A program made the position numbers and the translations under genes. Positions 12,216 through 19,692 of a DNA stretch of 25,232 nucleotides are shown one piece after another. The first letter of the stretch is position 1. Every line of letters starts with the position of its first letter. This DNA is from a virus, in IMG/VR virus record IMGVR_UViG_3300037507_001338, positions 1 to 25,232 of that record; one strand, 5' to 3'. The notes beneath the pieces are model-generated. The model saw only the letters and a list, made by a program, of their open reading frames with translations, was not told where the DNA came from and did not search any database.

Positions 12216-12584
12216 TCAGTCCTCGTAGACGGTCAGCACCAGCCTCGTGCCAGCCACGGCGGCCTTGGCTGCGTAGTCGCCAGCTGCGAGCCGCAGCACG
12301 GCAGCCTCGCCGGCCTTGAGCCGCACCGTCTCGTAGAGCGCCGTGCCGTCGAGCCGGCCGAACGACACGGTGTGTGTCGTCGTCGTCGCCAGCGACCTGG
12401 CAAAGCACACGCCGAGCGAGCCCAGTGTGGCAGTCGAGACTTGCGTCGTGGCCGTGCCGAGGTTCAGCGTGACGCTCAGGACGCCAGCGGTAGCCATGTC
12501 GGCGGTGACGCCAGAGGCGGCGAAGGATTGCGACAGAGCGCCCTTGGTGACTTGGCCGTTGATGGAATAGTTCACGTCTGGCAT
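12216..12584 (-). CDS. Small beta-rich virion protein
   Basis: A 122-residue protein, rich in Thr, Ser, Ala and Val with alternating hydrophobic strands (TAGVLSVTLNLGTATTQVST) and a C-terminal RLVLTVYED. There are no enzymatic motifs. A GAGGA site precedes the ATG at 12584. Size and composition fit a minor tail or adaptor protein in the distal tail module, but no family is recognised. Confidence 0.6.
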   Translation of the reverse strand: MPDVNYSINGQVTKGALSQSFAASGVTADMATAGVLSVTLNLGTATTQVSTATLGSLGVCFARSLATTTTHTVSFGRLDGTALYETVRLKAGEAAVLRLAAGDYAAKAAVAGTRLVLTVYED

Positions 12585-12591
12585 GGAATCC

Positions 12592-13479
12592 TCACGATGG
12601 CGGTGTGCCGAAGTAGGTGGCGAAATTCACTTCTCTGTAGATGCGACGCTCAAGGATGTCCGGCGGGCCTGACGTGCCGCCCACGTATTTCAGCGTGCCG
12701 TCTTGGTTGAGTGGCTGCGGCGTTGATGCCGCCTCGTCCTCCCCCGTGTCCTTGTTTCTGGCGTACACCTGGAATTTTTGCCCGCCAGTGCCGCTTACGT
12801 AGTGAAAGCCGACGTGCGGAAGTTGCAGGTTCCATCCGCCCGCCCGGTACACAAGCTCCGTCGTGCCGCTCCAGTAGCCGATCTCTGAGTCGTTCACGAC
12901 TTCGTACTGCCTCTGGGACGAAATGCCCGAACACTGCCACGTGTGCGCGTCGCCCCAAAGGTACGGCGAGCCATTGATGCCGTTAGTGACTGCAGCCGCC
13001 AATGCGGCCGGGAACTGAGCGCGGTTCCATGCGATCGTGGCACGCACCTCGGCCTCGAGCGTAGTCAGCCCCTCAAAGAAATCGCCGGCCCCGTTCACCA
13101 GCGGTCGCACGTCGCCATTCCCGCCGCCGTGGTAGTACGTCAGTGCCGGCACCTGGGCACCGCCCGTTGAGAACGACCACACATCCGGGCGTGCCAGTGG
13201 GTTCGGATCGAGTTCCGCAGAGCCGACGTTCGGCAAGTCGTACGAGTACGTCGCCTCTACGTGAAACTGGTCAGGCTCTGTGAACGAGCCATTGAGGCAG
13301 CGAAGGTACGTGTACTCCGGGTGCACACTGCCATGGAAAATGCCGATGGCGTTGAGCACCTGCTGCGTAGGCGTGGCCCCGTCCACGGTGGCGACGAACT
13401 TGCGCTCGGCAGTCGGAGCCTCGCCAAACTTGTGCGAGAACGTGCGGGGCAGCACTTCGCGGTAGTTGATGACAGCCAT
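12592..13479 (-). CDS. Distal tail protein of unknown family
   Basis: A 295-residue protein directly after the tape measure gene (two-base gap), where siphophages normally encode the distal tail (Dit) or hub protein. It is Gly- and aromatic-rich with a beta pattern: TPTQQVLNAIGIFHGSVHPE, YLRCLNGSFTEPDQFHVEAT, SYDLPNVG, and later TELVYRAGGWNLQLPHVGFH. A classical Dit galectin fold cannot be confirmed by eye. Position gives the assignment. Confidence 0.6.
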   Translation of the reverse strand: MAVINYREVLPRTFSHKFGEAPTAERKFVATVDGATPTQQVLNAIGIFHGSVHPEYTYLRCLNGSFTEPDQFHVEATYSYDLPNVGSAELDPNPLARPDVWSFSTGGAQVPALTYYHGGGNGDVRPLVNGAGDFFEGLTTLEAEVRATIAWNRAQFPAALAAAVTNGINGSPYLWGDAHTWQCSGISSQRQYEVVNDSEIGYWSGTTELVYRAGGWNLQLPHVGFHYVSGTGGQKFQVYARNKDTGEDEAASTPQPLNQDGTLKYVGGTSGPPDILERRIYREVNFATYFGTPPS

Positions 13480-13481
13480 GG

Positions 13482-14819
13482 CTAGTTGAGAATGTCCACG
13501 GTGCCAATCTGTCCATTGCGGTTGATTTGCTGCAGTTGACGAACCGTTTCTGTTTCGGCGGCGTTCGGCTCAGTCTTCGTAGCGCTGTCTTTCAGTCGCG
13601 TCTCAAGTGACTTTGATGCCGTGTCGATTGCAGCATTAAAATTAGCCTGAAATTTGTTGAGCACGCCTTGCGATGCCTGGGCTGACACCTGGGCCTCAAG
13701 CTCGGCAATCCGGGCCAACTGTTCTGGCGTGAGCCCTTGCGCCCGTGTTTGTGGCAGACCGACGCCACCCATGCCACCCGAGCCAACAACTCCACCTGTT
13801 GCCGCCCTGGCTTGAGTTTCCCTTAGGGCCTGCAGCTCTTTCTCTGCCTCACTGCGAATGTCGATTCCAAGAATAGGCGCAAACTTTTTGATGAATTGCT
13901 CAATGAACGACGCCAAATTGAAAAACGCATTGCCGGCCAGCTGAATAAAATCCAAAAGGCCAGAAGCAATGTTTTGCGCGATTTGTTGCGGGCCGGCGGC
14001 TTGCACGAGTCCAAGCAAATCGTTGGCAATCTGTGCTATTGGCCCGGCTAGCTCCCCGACAATTTGTCCTGTCAACGCTTTGATAGTTGCGAACACTTTG
14101 TCAAATGCGTCATTCATGTTGCCGATTGATTTGATTGCGTCTTCGCTAACTACGAGTCCAAGTTTTTCCGCTTCCTCGCGCATTTTTGTTAGCGCTCCGG
14201 GCCCTTCCGAAAACAATGGCCCCAGTTCGATGCCGCCTTTACCAAACACAGAAACGGCGGCAGCGGCACGCTCAGCCGGATCAGTAATTTTGGAAATAGC
14301 ATCAGCAACAGCCTCGAACTGTTCCGTGGGGGTTTTTTGAATTAGGTCATCAAAGACAAGGCCTAGTTTCGTAAAACTTTCCTGCGCTTTTTCGTCCACT
14401 CTGGCACTGCCTAAGTTAATTGTCAGTTTTTGAATTGATTTAGCAAAGGTTTCTAGTTCCGTTCCGGCCAGCTTTGCAGCAAACCCGTAGGCCTGCAACG
14501 CTTCGACGTTGACTCCTGTTCGTTGCGACACGTCGAATAGTTGGTCCAATTGATCGGCAACGCTTTTGCCAAACTCGGCCAAAGAGACAACGGTGCCAGT
14601 TACGGCCTTACCAAGACTTAGAAACGCAGTCGTCGCCGCTTGAAGTCCGCCTAACGCAAGTTTGCCGATCTCAATGTTCTTAAGAGTGCTTAAATCGCTG
14701 GACGCTTTTTTGCCAGCGTCTCCAAGCGAGTCCAGCCGCTTGTTCACGTCGGCTAGAGCAGTAGCCAATTGGGCCGTGTTCGCGCTGATCTGCATGGCGA
14801 GGCCAAGTGCCGTGCTCAT
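13482..14819 (-). CDS. Tail tape measure protein
   Basis: A 445-residue protein, long and helical with few aromatic residues, starting MSTALGLAMQISANTAQLAT, then LADVNKRLDSLGDAGKKASS, a standard tape-measure opening. The middle has LTGVNVEALQ-type segments (DVSQRTGVNVEALQAYGFAA) and AERAAAAVSVFGKGGIELGP, both frequent in tape measure proteins. Hydrophobic stretches occur at about residues 285-320, followed by a C-terminal coiled coil (LTPEQLARIAELEAQVSAQA). It sets tail length; at 445 residues it predicts a short tail. The base composition is more AT-rich than its neighbours. It follows the chaperone T frame by one base, with AAGGG as ribosome-binding site. Confidence 0.85.
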   Translation of the reverse strand: MSTALGLAMQISANTAQLATALADVNKRLDSLGDAGKKASSDLSTLKNIEIGKLALGGLQAATTAFLSLGKAVTGTVVSLAEFGKSVADQLDQLFDVSQRTGVNVEALQAYGFAAKLAGTELETFAKSIQKLTINLGSARVDEKAQESFTKLGLVFDDLIQKTPTEQFEAVADAISKITDPAERAAAAVSVFGKGGIELGPLFSEGPGALTKMREEAEKLGLVVSEDAIKSIGNMNDAFDKVFATIKALTGQIVGELAGPIAQIANDLLGLVQAAGPQQIAQNIASGLLDFIQLAGNAFFNLASFIEQFIKKFAPILGIDIRSEAEKELQALRETQARAATGGVVGSGGMGGVGLPQTRAQGLTPEQLARIAELEAQVSAQASQGVLNKFQANFNAAIDTASKSLETRLKDSATKTEPNAAETETVRQLQQINRNGQIGTVDILN

Positions 14820-14820
14820 A

Positions 14821-15481
14821 TCATGTGCCCTTCAAATCTCGCGTCATTTGTTCCAGAACTGACTGCATTTGCAATTTGTGTTGCGGCGGCTTTTCCACTG
14901 GAATGAACTCGTTTGGCGACGGGCAACGACCACGCCTTGTGTGAGGCGCTAGCGCAACGCTGGCTAGGATTCCAGTCTGTGCCCAGCTGTTGTCGAGCGG
15001 CTGGAAATACCGTGCAAACGCTAGCCATTCGCTTAGCTCTCTGCTGTCCATTCGCTGCTCAAGCTCGCCTACAGTCATGCGGAGATGACTGGCCAGCATG
15101 AACAGGAATCGCCGAGACGGTCGCAGGCTAAAGCTCGCCGGCTAGTTCGACTACGTCCGCCTCCGTGATTTTGTTGTGCTTCTGGGCCACATCGAAAAGC
15201 TCGCCCATGACTGCCCCGTCGAGCTCGGCCACTTCGCTCATCTCGCTGTCGGTCCAGATCCGCACACCATGCTCGTCGCACAGCGTTCGCACCAGGTAGA
15301 AGGCCCGGAAGTTGTGAAACTTCTCCATGCCCTTGTTGCGAATGTCGATCCAGGAAAGCTCCCAATCATCCCGCTCGCCGACGCTCATTACGCGAACGTA
15401 CACATCAAGATTCCAATCCTTGACGTGAACCTTGAGCGGCTTGCGAACGTTGGCTGACTTAATTTGTTCTTTCAGTCCCAT
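14821..15481 (-). CDS. Tail assembly chaperone GT fusion made by +1 frameshift
   Basis: The downstream chaperone frame (T) has no good start of its own: its homologous block begins before the first ATG, reading SLRPSRRFLFMLASHLRMTV, then ELEQRMDSRELSEWLAFARY. This frame joins the G frame by a +1 shift at CTT TAG C (15133-15127), skipping base 15130, giving a 219-residue product (117 + 102). Phage tail chaperones are classically made as G and a minor G-T fusion; the T part recruits the tape measure protein and the G part the tail tube protein. Most known cases use a -1 shift; +1 cases exist. A T-only product from the ATG at 15099 is the alternative. Confidence 0.7.
15127..15133 (-). promoter_or_regulatory. 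Programmed +1 frameshift site CTT TAG C
   Basis: At the end of the G frame the codons are GGC GAG CTT TAG C. The peptidyl tRNA on CTT can slip to TTT, after which AGC CTG continues in the T frame. This is the layout of the prfB autoregulatory site (CTT TGA C) with TAG instead of TGA. A purine-rich GGCGAG directly upstream may act like the internal Shine-Dalgarno stimulator, but it is nearer and weaker than in prfB. Confidence 0.65.
15128..15481 (-). CDS. Tail assembly chaperone G protein
   Basis: A 117-residue protein starting MGLKEQIKSANVRKPLKVHV, with a beta-rich N terminus (KDWNLDVYVRVMSVGERDDW) and an acidic helical C terminus (GELFDVAQKHNKITEADVVE), the pattern of short tail chaperones between the tail tube and tape measure genes. 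It ends at the frameshift site CTT TAG C. It should bind the tail tube protein and, with the fused form, assemble it around the tape measure. The ribosome-binding site before the ATG is weak (TTGGAC). Confidence 0.8.
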   Translation of the reverse strand: MGLKEQIKSANVRKPLKVHVKDWNLDVYVRVMSVGERDDWELSWIDIRNKGMEKFHNFRAFYLVRTLCDEHGVRIWTDSEMSEVAELDGAVMGELFDVAQKHNKITEADVVELAGEL

Positions 15482-15482
15482 G

Positions 15483-15803
15483 TCAGTTGTCCAAGAGTTT
15501 AAACGTGACCGTGAACCGGGTGACTCCGTTCACTTCGTTAGCCACGCTCAGCGACTCCCATACTGCATTGAGTGTCAATGATTGGCCGCCGCCGCTGATG
15601 GCCAGAGTTTTTCTTAGACCGTACTCGGACGAGCTTGTGTTAGCGCCTGCCAACGTCGTTACGGTGACGCTGCCGGCTTCGTCAGTCCATACGACGCTAC
15701 GGCCTTTCGATGGGCCGCCGGCGTACTGCCAATCGAGGCCCACGACTTCCGTAAACGGCACGCCGCCCCAGCTGACGGCGACGTTCGTGCTGTAGCTCGC
15801 CAC
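15483..15803 (-). CDS. Tail structural protein (second tail protein)
   Basis: A 106-residue protein with GTG start (15803) and GGGAGG upstream. The sequence MASYSTNVAVSWGGVPFTEV and RFTVTFKLLDN is beta-rich. Its place directly after the tube protein and before the chaperones suggests a second tube-like or tail-terminator protein; the family is not certain. One base separates it from the G chaperone start. Confidence 0.55.
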   Translation of the reverse strand: MASYSTNVAVSWGGVPFTEVVGLDWQYAGGPSKGRSVVWTDEAGSVTVTTLAGANTSSSEYGLRKTLAISGGGQSLTLNAVWESLSVANEVNGVTRFTVTFKLLDN

Positions 15804-15821
15804 TGGGGCCTCCCGTGGCGG

Positions 15822-16199
15822 CTATGCCACCTGGAAAGAGGCCGAGCCCCGAACGGCGTCGTTGACCGTGAGCGTGACGCTCGAGCTCGCACACGTTGCG
15901 TTTACGCTAAGGGCAACGCCGCCTGTGATGGTCAGCGTGCCGCTGACCCCCTGAGCAATTGGGCCGCCGGCCGTTGGCAGATACTCAATCGTGACTTCCT
16001 TGCCAGTGTCGCCTGCTGAGCCCTTGAGCGGCCGGGCAAGCGTGAGAACGGTTGCCCCGGTCGTCTGCCCCAGGTGCGATACGTCGATCTGATCGGCCGC
16101 CGCCTGGTCGCTGATCGAGTACGTGATGCTGGTGACGGTAAACGTCGTGCCACCAAAGGCGAACGTCGTGCCAGTTGAATCATGGGGCGTAATCGGCAT
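15822..16199 (-). CDS. Major tail tube protein
   Basis: A 125-residue beta-rich protein starting MPITPHDSTGTTFAFGGTTF, then TVTSITYSISDQAAADQIDV and SHLGQTTG, a phrase typical of siphophage tube proteins (IDVSHLG). It continues with LARPLKG and a C-terminal Ig-like strand set. It should form the tail tube hexamers. Its position between DUF3168-type tail completion and the chaperones matches the standard order. Confidence 0.75.
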   Translation of the reverse strand: MPITPHDSTGTTFAFGGTTFTVTSITYSISDQAAADQIDVSHLGQTTGATVLTLARPLKGSAGDTGKEVTIEYLPTAGGPIAQGVSGTLTITGGVALSVNATCASSSVTLTVNDAVRGSASFQVA

Positions 16200-16202
16200 G
16201 CG

Positions 16203-16619
16203 TCAGCTCTCCTGCCACCACACGTCGTAGGTCTGCGTCACCTGGTACACCGGCGGGAGGTCGGCCCCAGCCAGCGTCACGAAGTCGTCAGACTCGTTTT
16301 CCAGGCTCGTCTGGTTGACCGTTGTATTGTCCACGGTTCCGCCGTAGCCATCCAGAATCACCCGCATCCGGTCGGCCACGTCCCGGGCTTGTTCGTAGGT
16401 CGTACCGTAGATGCCGTACTCGACTGTCACCCGTGGCATCCCGGCCGGACGCCCGAGAGTCTGGGCACGCTCGATGCCCGTTCGACGCCAGGTTACGAAC
16501 GGCAGCGTGGCTGTCGCCGGGGCCAGCACCGGGTAGATCCGCAGGCCCACGAGGGTGGTGACGTTGGTGCTGCCGACGAGGGCGGTACGCAGAACGGCTT
16601 CGGGGGATTTGAGAGGCAT
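16203..16619 (-). CDS. Tail completion protein, DUF3168-like
   Basis: A 138-residue protein from ATG 16619 (with GGAGG upstream and a TGATG overlap with the upstream stop; a GTG one codon earlier is possible). It shows SPEAVLRTALVGSTNVTTLV and GLRIYPVLAP, PFVTWRRTG and a repeated RVTVEYGIYGTTYEQARDVA segment, matching the DUF3168 tail completion proteins that close the tail end contacting the head. It ends in VTQTYDVWW, as in this family. Confidence 0.75.
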   Translation of the reverse strand: MPLKSPEAVLRTALVGSTNVTTLVGLRIYPVLAPATATLPFVTWRRTGIERAQTLGRPAGMPRVTVEYGIYGTTYEQARDVADRMRVILDGYGGTVDNTTVNQTSLENESDDFVTLAGADLPPVYQVTQTYDVWWQES

Positions 16620-17302
16620 CACTTCCTCCCCTTACCAAACGGGCTGGCCATCTCTTTCAAAGCGTTGTTCAGAGATACGGTCATTTGCTTAGCCAGGACT
16701 GATTTCATGGCTGGCAGGCTGCGTTCGTACGCCGTCCGCACGGGAGGAACGCCGCCCTTGCCGCCAATCGGAAAGCTGCCCAGGTCAACGGTGTCGCCGT
16801 CGCCCTTGCGAACCACTCGGATAAATCCCTTGGGCGGCTTTGGGTTGCTGACGACTTTGCCAGACCGGCCCGACACAATCGCTTTGATTTTGCCGGTTCT
16901 CTTGAAGCTCGATGCAATGTTTGATTTTGTGCGACGCTGCTTGGTGCCAAACTCAAGAAATCCGCCGTGCGAGCCCTTTTGATTTTTGCCCAAATCTTCT
17001 GACCGCTTGCGTGGCGGCGCGACGTAGCCAGCCAGTGCAACCGCAGCGCCGGGGCTTTTGGCTGGGTTGCGTGATTTAGGGCTGCCCGTGTACCGCTTTA
17101 CCTTTTTGGCGATTGCCCTTTTTAGGTTGCCGGTCGGGCCGCGCGGCGTAAGTGTCTTGAGCAACCGAAACGCCGGCTCGATTGTTTTGTTTAGCGCCGC
17201 ACCCATGTGCTTGGCTGCGATGTTGCGGGGCAGCAGTTCGTACGCCTGCTTGAGCTGCTTTAGCTCCGGGAACTCCACGCTGATGTCGATGCCTCCTGCC
17301 AT
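16619..17302 (-). CDS. HK97 gp10-like tail/morphogenesis protein
   Basis: A 227-residue, very basic protein starting MAGGIDISVEFPELKQLKQA, then YELLPRNIAAKHMGAALNKT and a central GGFLEFGTKQRR motif that is the classic gp10 signature (a FxEFGT-type phrase). The start at 17302 (TGATG overlap with the head-closure stop) is chosen; the longer frame upstream reads through other genes. It acts in head-to-tail joining, next to the closure and tail completion genes. Confidence 0.8.
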   Translation of the reverse strand: MAGGIDISVEFPELKQLKQAYELLPRNIAAKHMGAALNKTIEPAFRLLKTLTPRGPTGNLKRAIAKKVKRYTGSPKSRNPAKSPGAAVALAGYVAPPRKRSEDLGKNQKGSHGGFLEFGTKQRRTKSNIASSFKRTGKIKAIVSGRSGKVVSNPKPPKGFIRVVRKGDGDTVDLGSFPIGGKGGVPPVRTAYERSLPAMKSVLAKQMTVSLNNALKEMASPFGKGRK

Positions 17303-17619
17303 CAGACCTGCTCCTCGCAGATGGCAACGTGCTCGGTGCGGTTGCCGTACTCGAGCAGGCTGACGATGTTCAGCGTGCGGTTGCGCCACGCCAGCCGCAT
17401 GTTCTGATTGAGCCCTGGCAAGTACCGCAGCCGCACCCGGTGCGTGATCGTCACTTCCTGCTGCCCAGCATCCAACGCTTCCCGAGCCGACACGCCCTCC
17501 ACGCTGGCCCACACGGCCGAGGTGGTCGCCCAGCTCAGCACCGTCTCGCCGAGCGAGTTTGTCGTGCCGCTGGCTACCTCGACGGTGACACGCTCCCGCA
17601 TCTTGCCGGCGTCAATCAT
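17302..17619 (-). CDS. Head closure (head-tail joining) protein
   Basis: A 105-residue protein starting MIDAGKMRERVTVEVASGTT, then NSLGETVLSWATTSAVWASV, and ITHRVRLRYLPGLNQNMRLA; this is the SPP1 gp16 / phage head-tail joining family pattern. It plugs the connector after DNA packaging. The ATG overlaps the connector stop by ATGA, so it is coupled to that gene. A GTG five codons upstream is less likely. Confidence 0.85.
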   Translation of the reverse strand: MIDAGKMRERVTVEVASGTTNSLGETVLSWATTSAVWASVEGVSAREALDAGQQEVTITHRVRLRYLPGLNQNMRLAWRNRTLNIVSLLEYGNRTEHVAICEEQV

Positions 17620-18218
17620 CGGTACGATCCCCACCGCATTGAGTCGAGAAGCGACTCAACTCCGAAAGGAACGTCCTGCGGCACGGCACCCGTTGACACG
17701 GTCGCGCCACGGGCTTCATACCAATGGCTCACCAGCATGAGGATGGCGTGCCGGATCGCCACGGGGACGCTCGAGCCGCTGGCACCGTAGCCGGCCCACC
17801 ACGTGACCGTGACGGCGTTGTAGTCGTCCAAATTCGCTGGCCACGTCCCGCTCCGCAGCTGCCTCACCACGCCGGGCGTGCTGTTGCGGTCCACCCGGTA
17901 GTTCGCCTCGGGCAGCGTCGTGGTGGAATCGTCGCCCAGCGTGTACGTGACCACCACAGCCGTCGTTGTGCCGGCCGTAGCCATCGGCGGGCGTGGTAGC
18001 TCGATCTCGTACGGGAAGGCGTCCAGACGCATCGTGAGACGCTGGTGGACGATTGCCCGGTCAAGATACTCCTCCACCCACTCACGGGCAGCCGTGATGA
18101 GCGTGCCGATGTAGGTGTCGTCCGTGCTCGTGTCCACGCGGCAGTGCGCCTTCGCCTCCGCGAGCGTCACGGGCTCGGCGACCGGGGCAGTGGCGACAGA
18201 GAGGCTGCGGTACTTCAC
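17616..18218 (-). CDS. Head-tail connector protein (gp6-like)
   Basis: A 200-residue protein beginning MKYRSLSVATAPVAEPVTLA, with AKAHCRVDTSTDDTYIGTLI and TAAREWVEEYLDRAIVHQRL, the typical N-terminal pattern of the gp6-type adaptor family. The rest is beta-rich with NYRVD and a C-terminal helix (AIRHAILMLVSHWYEARGAT). It forms the ring below the portal. Its start overlaps the 65-residue gene (ATGA). Confidence 0.85.
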   Translation of the reverse strand: MKYRSLSVATAPVAEPVTLAEAKAHCRVDTSTDDTYIGTLITAAREWVEEYLDRAIVHQRLTMRLDAFPYEIELPRPPMATAGTTTAVVVTYTLGDDSTTTLPEANYRVDRNSTPGVVRQLRSGTWPANLDDYNAVTVTWWAGYGASGSSVPVAIRHAILMLVSHWYEARGATVSTGAVPQDVPFGVESLLDSMRWGSYR

Positions 18219-18412
18219 GGCTTACGCTTTCGCTTGAAGGTGGCGTCGGCCCGCTCGACCACCGGCTCCAGGGCCGCCGTCTCTATTTCCTGCTGCGTCT
18301 CTTCGATAGCCAGGCCGCGTCTGATCCAGTCGTTCGCCATGCCATCAGGCACGTCAGGCAACACCTGGCCGCGTCGGTATACGCGGTAGCTTTGGGTCAT
18401 TCTTATTTTCAT
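18215..18412 (-). CDS. Small 65-aa head-region protein
   Basis: Starting MKIRMTQSYRVYRRGQVLPD, with VPDGMANDWIRRGLAIEE and a basic tail. The start at 18412 overlaps the glycosyltransferase stop by ATGA, and AGGA lies immediately before; an internal ATG at 18400 is also possible. Short proteins with an RG...VLPDVPDGMANDWIRRG pattern are common in phage head modules between capsid and connector. No function is assigned. Confidence 0.6.
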   Translation of the reverse strand: MKIRMTQSYRVYRRGQVLPDVPDGMANDWIRRGLAIEETQQEIETAALEPVVERADATFKRKRKP

Positions 18413-19146
18413 TCCTGGGGCACACTCCATGCAGTTTCGGGGCGTTTCAGCGTGTTGCAGAAGTCGGTGCTGTACTGGAACACGGGCTTCGTGAAGTTCT
18501 GGCCTGGCCAGGTCACCACGTACTCGCCGTGGCCCAAGACCACACGGGGCGTGACGTAAACCTTGTTGCCGCTGTCTCGGAAGTTCTTCCAGGCATATAT
18601 GTCCGCATCTAATCTGCCGTCGTTCCACGAGCCGTCCGGTGCCGGCTCAGAGCGAAACCACGGTTTCTTGGTTCGCTTGAGGGCCGCCGTGGAGATGATC
18701 GTGCAGCCGAAGTGGGCGCTGTCCACTTCCTGCACGGGCTCGGCAAACCACGACATCGGCAGCGTCGTCTGGCCATCCTGGGGCGGCTTGAGCAACGTGC
18801 CCTTGAGCGTGAGCATGGGCCTGCCGTCTTCACGTTTGGTCTGCAGCCCGGTAAGGGCGTCGCATTGGAAGGTCATCGCCAAGGCGAACAGGTGCTCCAC
18901 GTCTTCCTTGGTGAAGAACGTGTCGTAGTCGATCGTGAGCAGATACTCGCACTTGTCCACGAACTGCTCGAACACACGCTCCATGCACTGATCCCAGAAC
19001 GCTCCGGTAACTTTCGTGGGCCGGATGCCCAACGGCATGAGTGCCTGGGCCCAGGTAAAGAAGTTGTCGTTGAACCCCAGCCGAGGCATCGAGAACACAG
19101 CCTCGACCCGAACGTCAACCTGCGAACCGCCGACCTTGACGAGCAT
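18409..19146 (-). CDS. Glycosyltransferase-like protein in the head module
   Basis: A 245-residue protein resembling a GT-A type glycosyltransferase: YLLTIDYDTFFTKEDVEHLF with a DYD (residues 73-75) as candidate DXD metal/nucleotide-sugar motif, then MTFQCDALTGLQTKREDGRP, an acceptor-side HFGCTIIST (145-153), KPWF, and DADIYAWKNFRDSGNKVYVT followed by LGHGE. It could glycosylate capsid or tail proteins. The start at 19146 has only a weak ribosome-binding site, and a strong terminator lies between it and the capsid genes, so its expression is probably kept lower. Enzyme activity is inferred from motifs only. Confidence 0.7.
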   Translation of the reverse strand: MLVKVGGSQVDVRVEAVFSMPRLGFNDNFFTWAQALMPLGIRPTKVTGAFWDQCMERVFEQFVDKCEYLLTIDYDTFFTKEDVEHLFALAMTFQCDALTGLQTKREDGRPMLTLKGTLLKPPQDGQTTLPMSWFAEPVQEVDSAHFGCTIISTAALKRTKKPWFRSEPAPDGSWNDGRLDADIYAWKNFRDSGNKVYVTPRVVLGHGEYVVTWPGQNFTKPVFQYSTDFCNTLKRPETAWSVPQE

Positions 19147-19157
19147 GTGCGTGACCC

Positions 19158-19198
19158 AAAAGAAAACGGCTGGCAGAGCGTTGTGCCCTGCCAGCCGT
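19158..19198 (-). terminator. Strong Rho-independent terminator after the decoration gene
   Basis: On the minus strand ACGGCTGGCAG (19198-19188) and CTGCCAGCCGT (19176-19166) form a perfect 11-bp stem with an 11-base loop, followed by TTTTCTTTT. It lies 24 bases past the stop of the 146-residue gene. This should limit readthrough from the highly expressed capsid genes into the glycosyltransferase and connector genes. Confidence 0.88.
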
Positions 19199-19222
19199 CC
19201 AGTGTGCTCAGAGCGTCAAGCG

Positions 19223-19663
19223 TCAGCCGGCCGTGTTGACCGACACGCCCTTCGTGGCGGCGTTGTACGGGGCCTCTTCGGCCCGCGACAGCCGGGCCGC
19301 GATCACGATCACCGCGTCGGTGTTTGGCGACGTTGCGACGGCCAGGTAACGCTTCTTGCCACGGCAGTCCACCTCAAGGCGGCTGATGGTCATGGTCGTG
19401 GACACCGTCTGGCCGGCGTAGGCCGCCGGCTTCATGTCGCCCGTGAACCCGGTCACGTTCTCGGTGACGGCGTTCGACGCATCGCCCTGCTTGAGCGTCA
19501 GCGTCTGGGCCACGCTCGAGGTGCTCGCCACAGGGCCGTAGATCACGTCGATGCTGGCGTAATCGTAGCCGAGGGTGTCGAGGGTCAAGGTGTTGGTCTG
19601 GGACGAGGTAAAGACCGCGTTCTTGCCGCTGACGACGCTCTTGGTCGCTGCTACAGAAATCAT
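19223..19663 (-). CDS. Putative capsid decoration protein
   Basis: A 146-residue Thr/Ser/Val/Ala-rich protein starting MISVAATKSVVSGKNAVFTS, with TVSTTMTISRLEVDCRGKKR and YLAVATSPNTDAVIVIAARL. The beta pattern without any enzyme motif suits a head decoration or minor capsid protein. It lies 29 bases after the major capsid gene and just before the strong terminator, which suggests high co-expression with the capsid. A GAGGAG site precedes its ATG. Confidence 0.6.
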   Translation of the reverse strand: MISVAATKSVVSGKNAVFTSSQTNTLTLDTLGYDYASIDVIYGPVASTSSVAQTLTLKQGDASNAVTENVTGFTGDMKPAAYAGQTVSTTMTISRLEVDCRGKKRYLAVATSPNTDAVIVIAARLSRAEEAPYNAATKGVSVNTAG

Positions 19664-19692
19664 GTCAGAGATTCTCCTCGAGGGTCAGAGGG

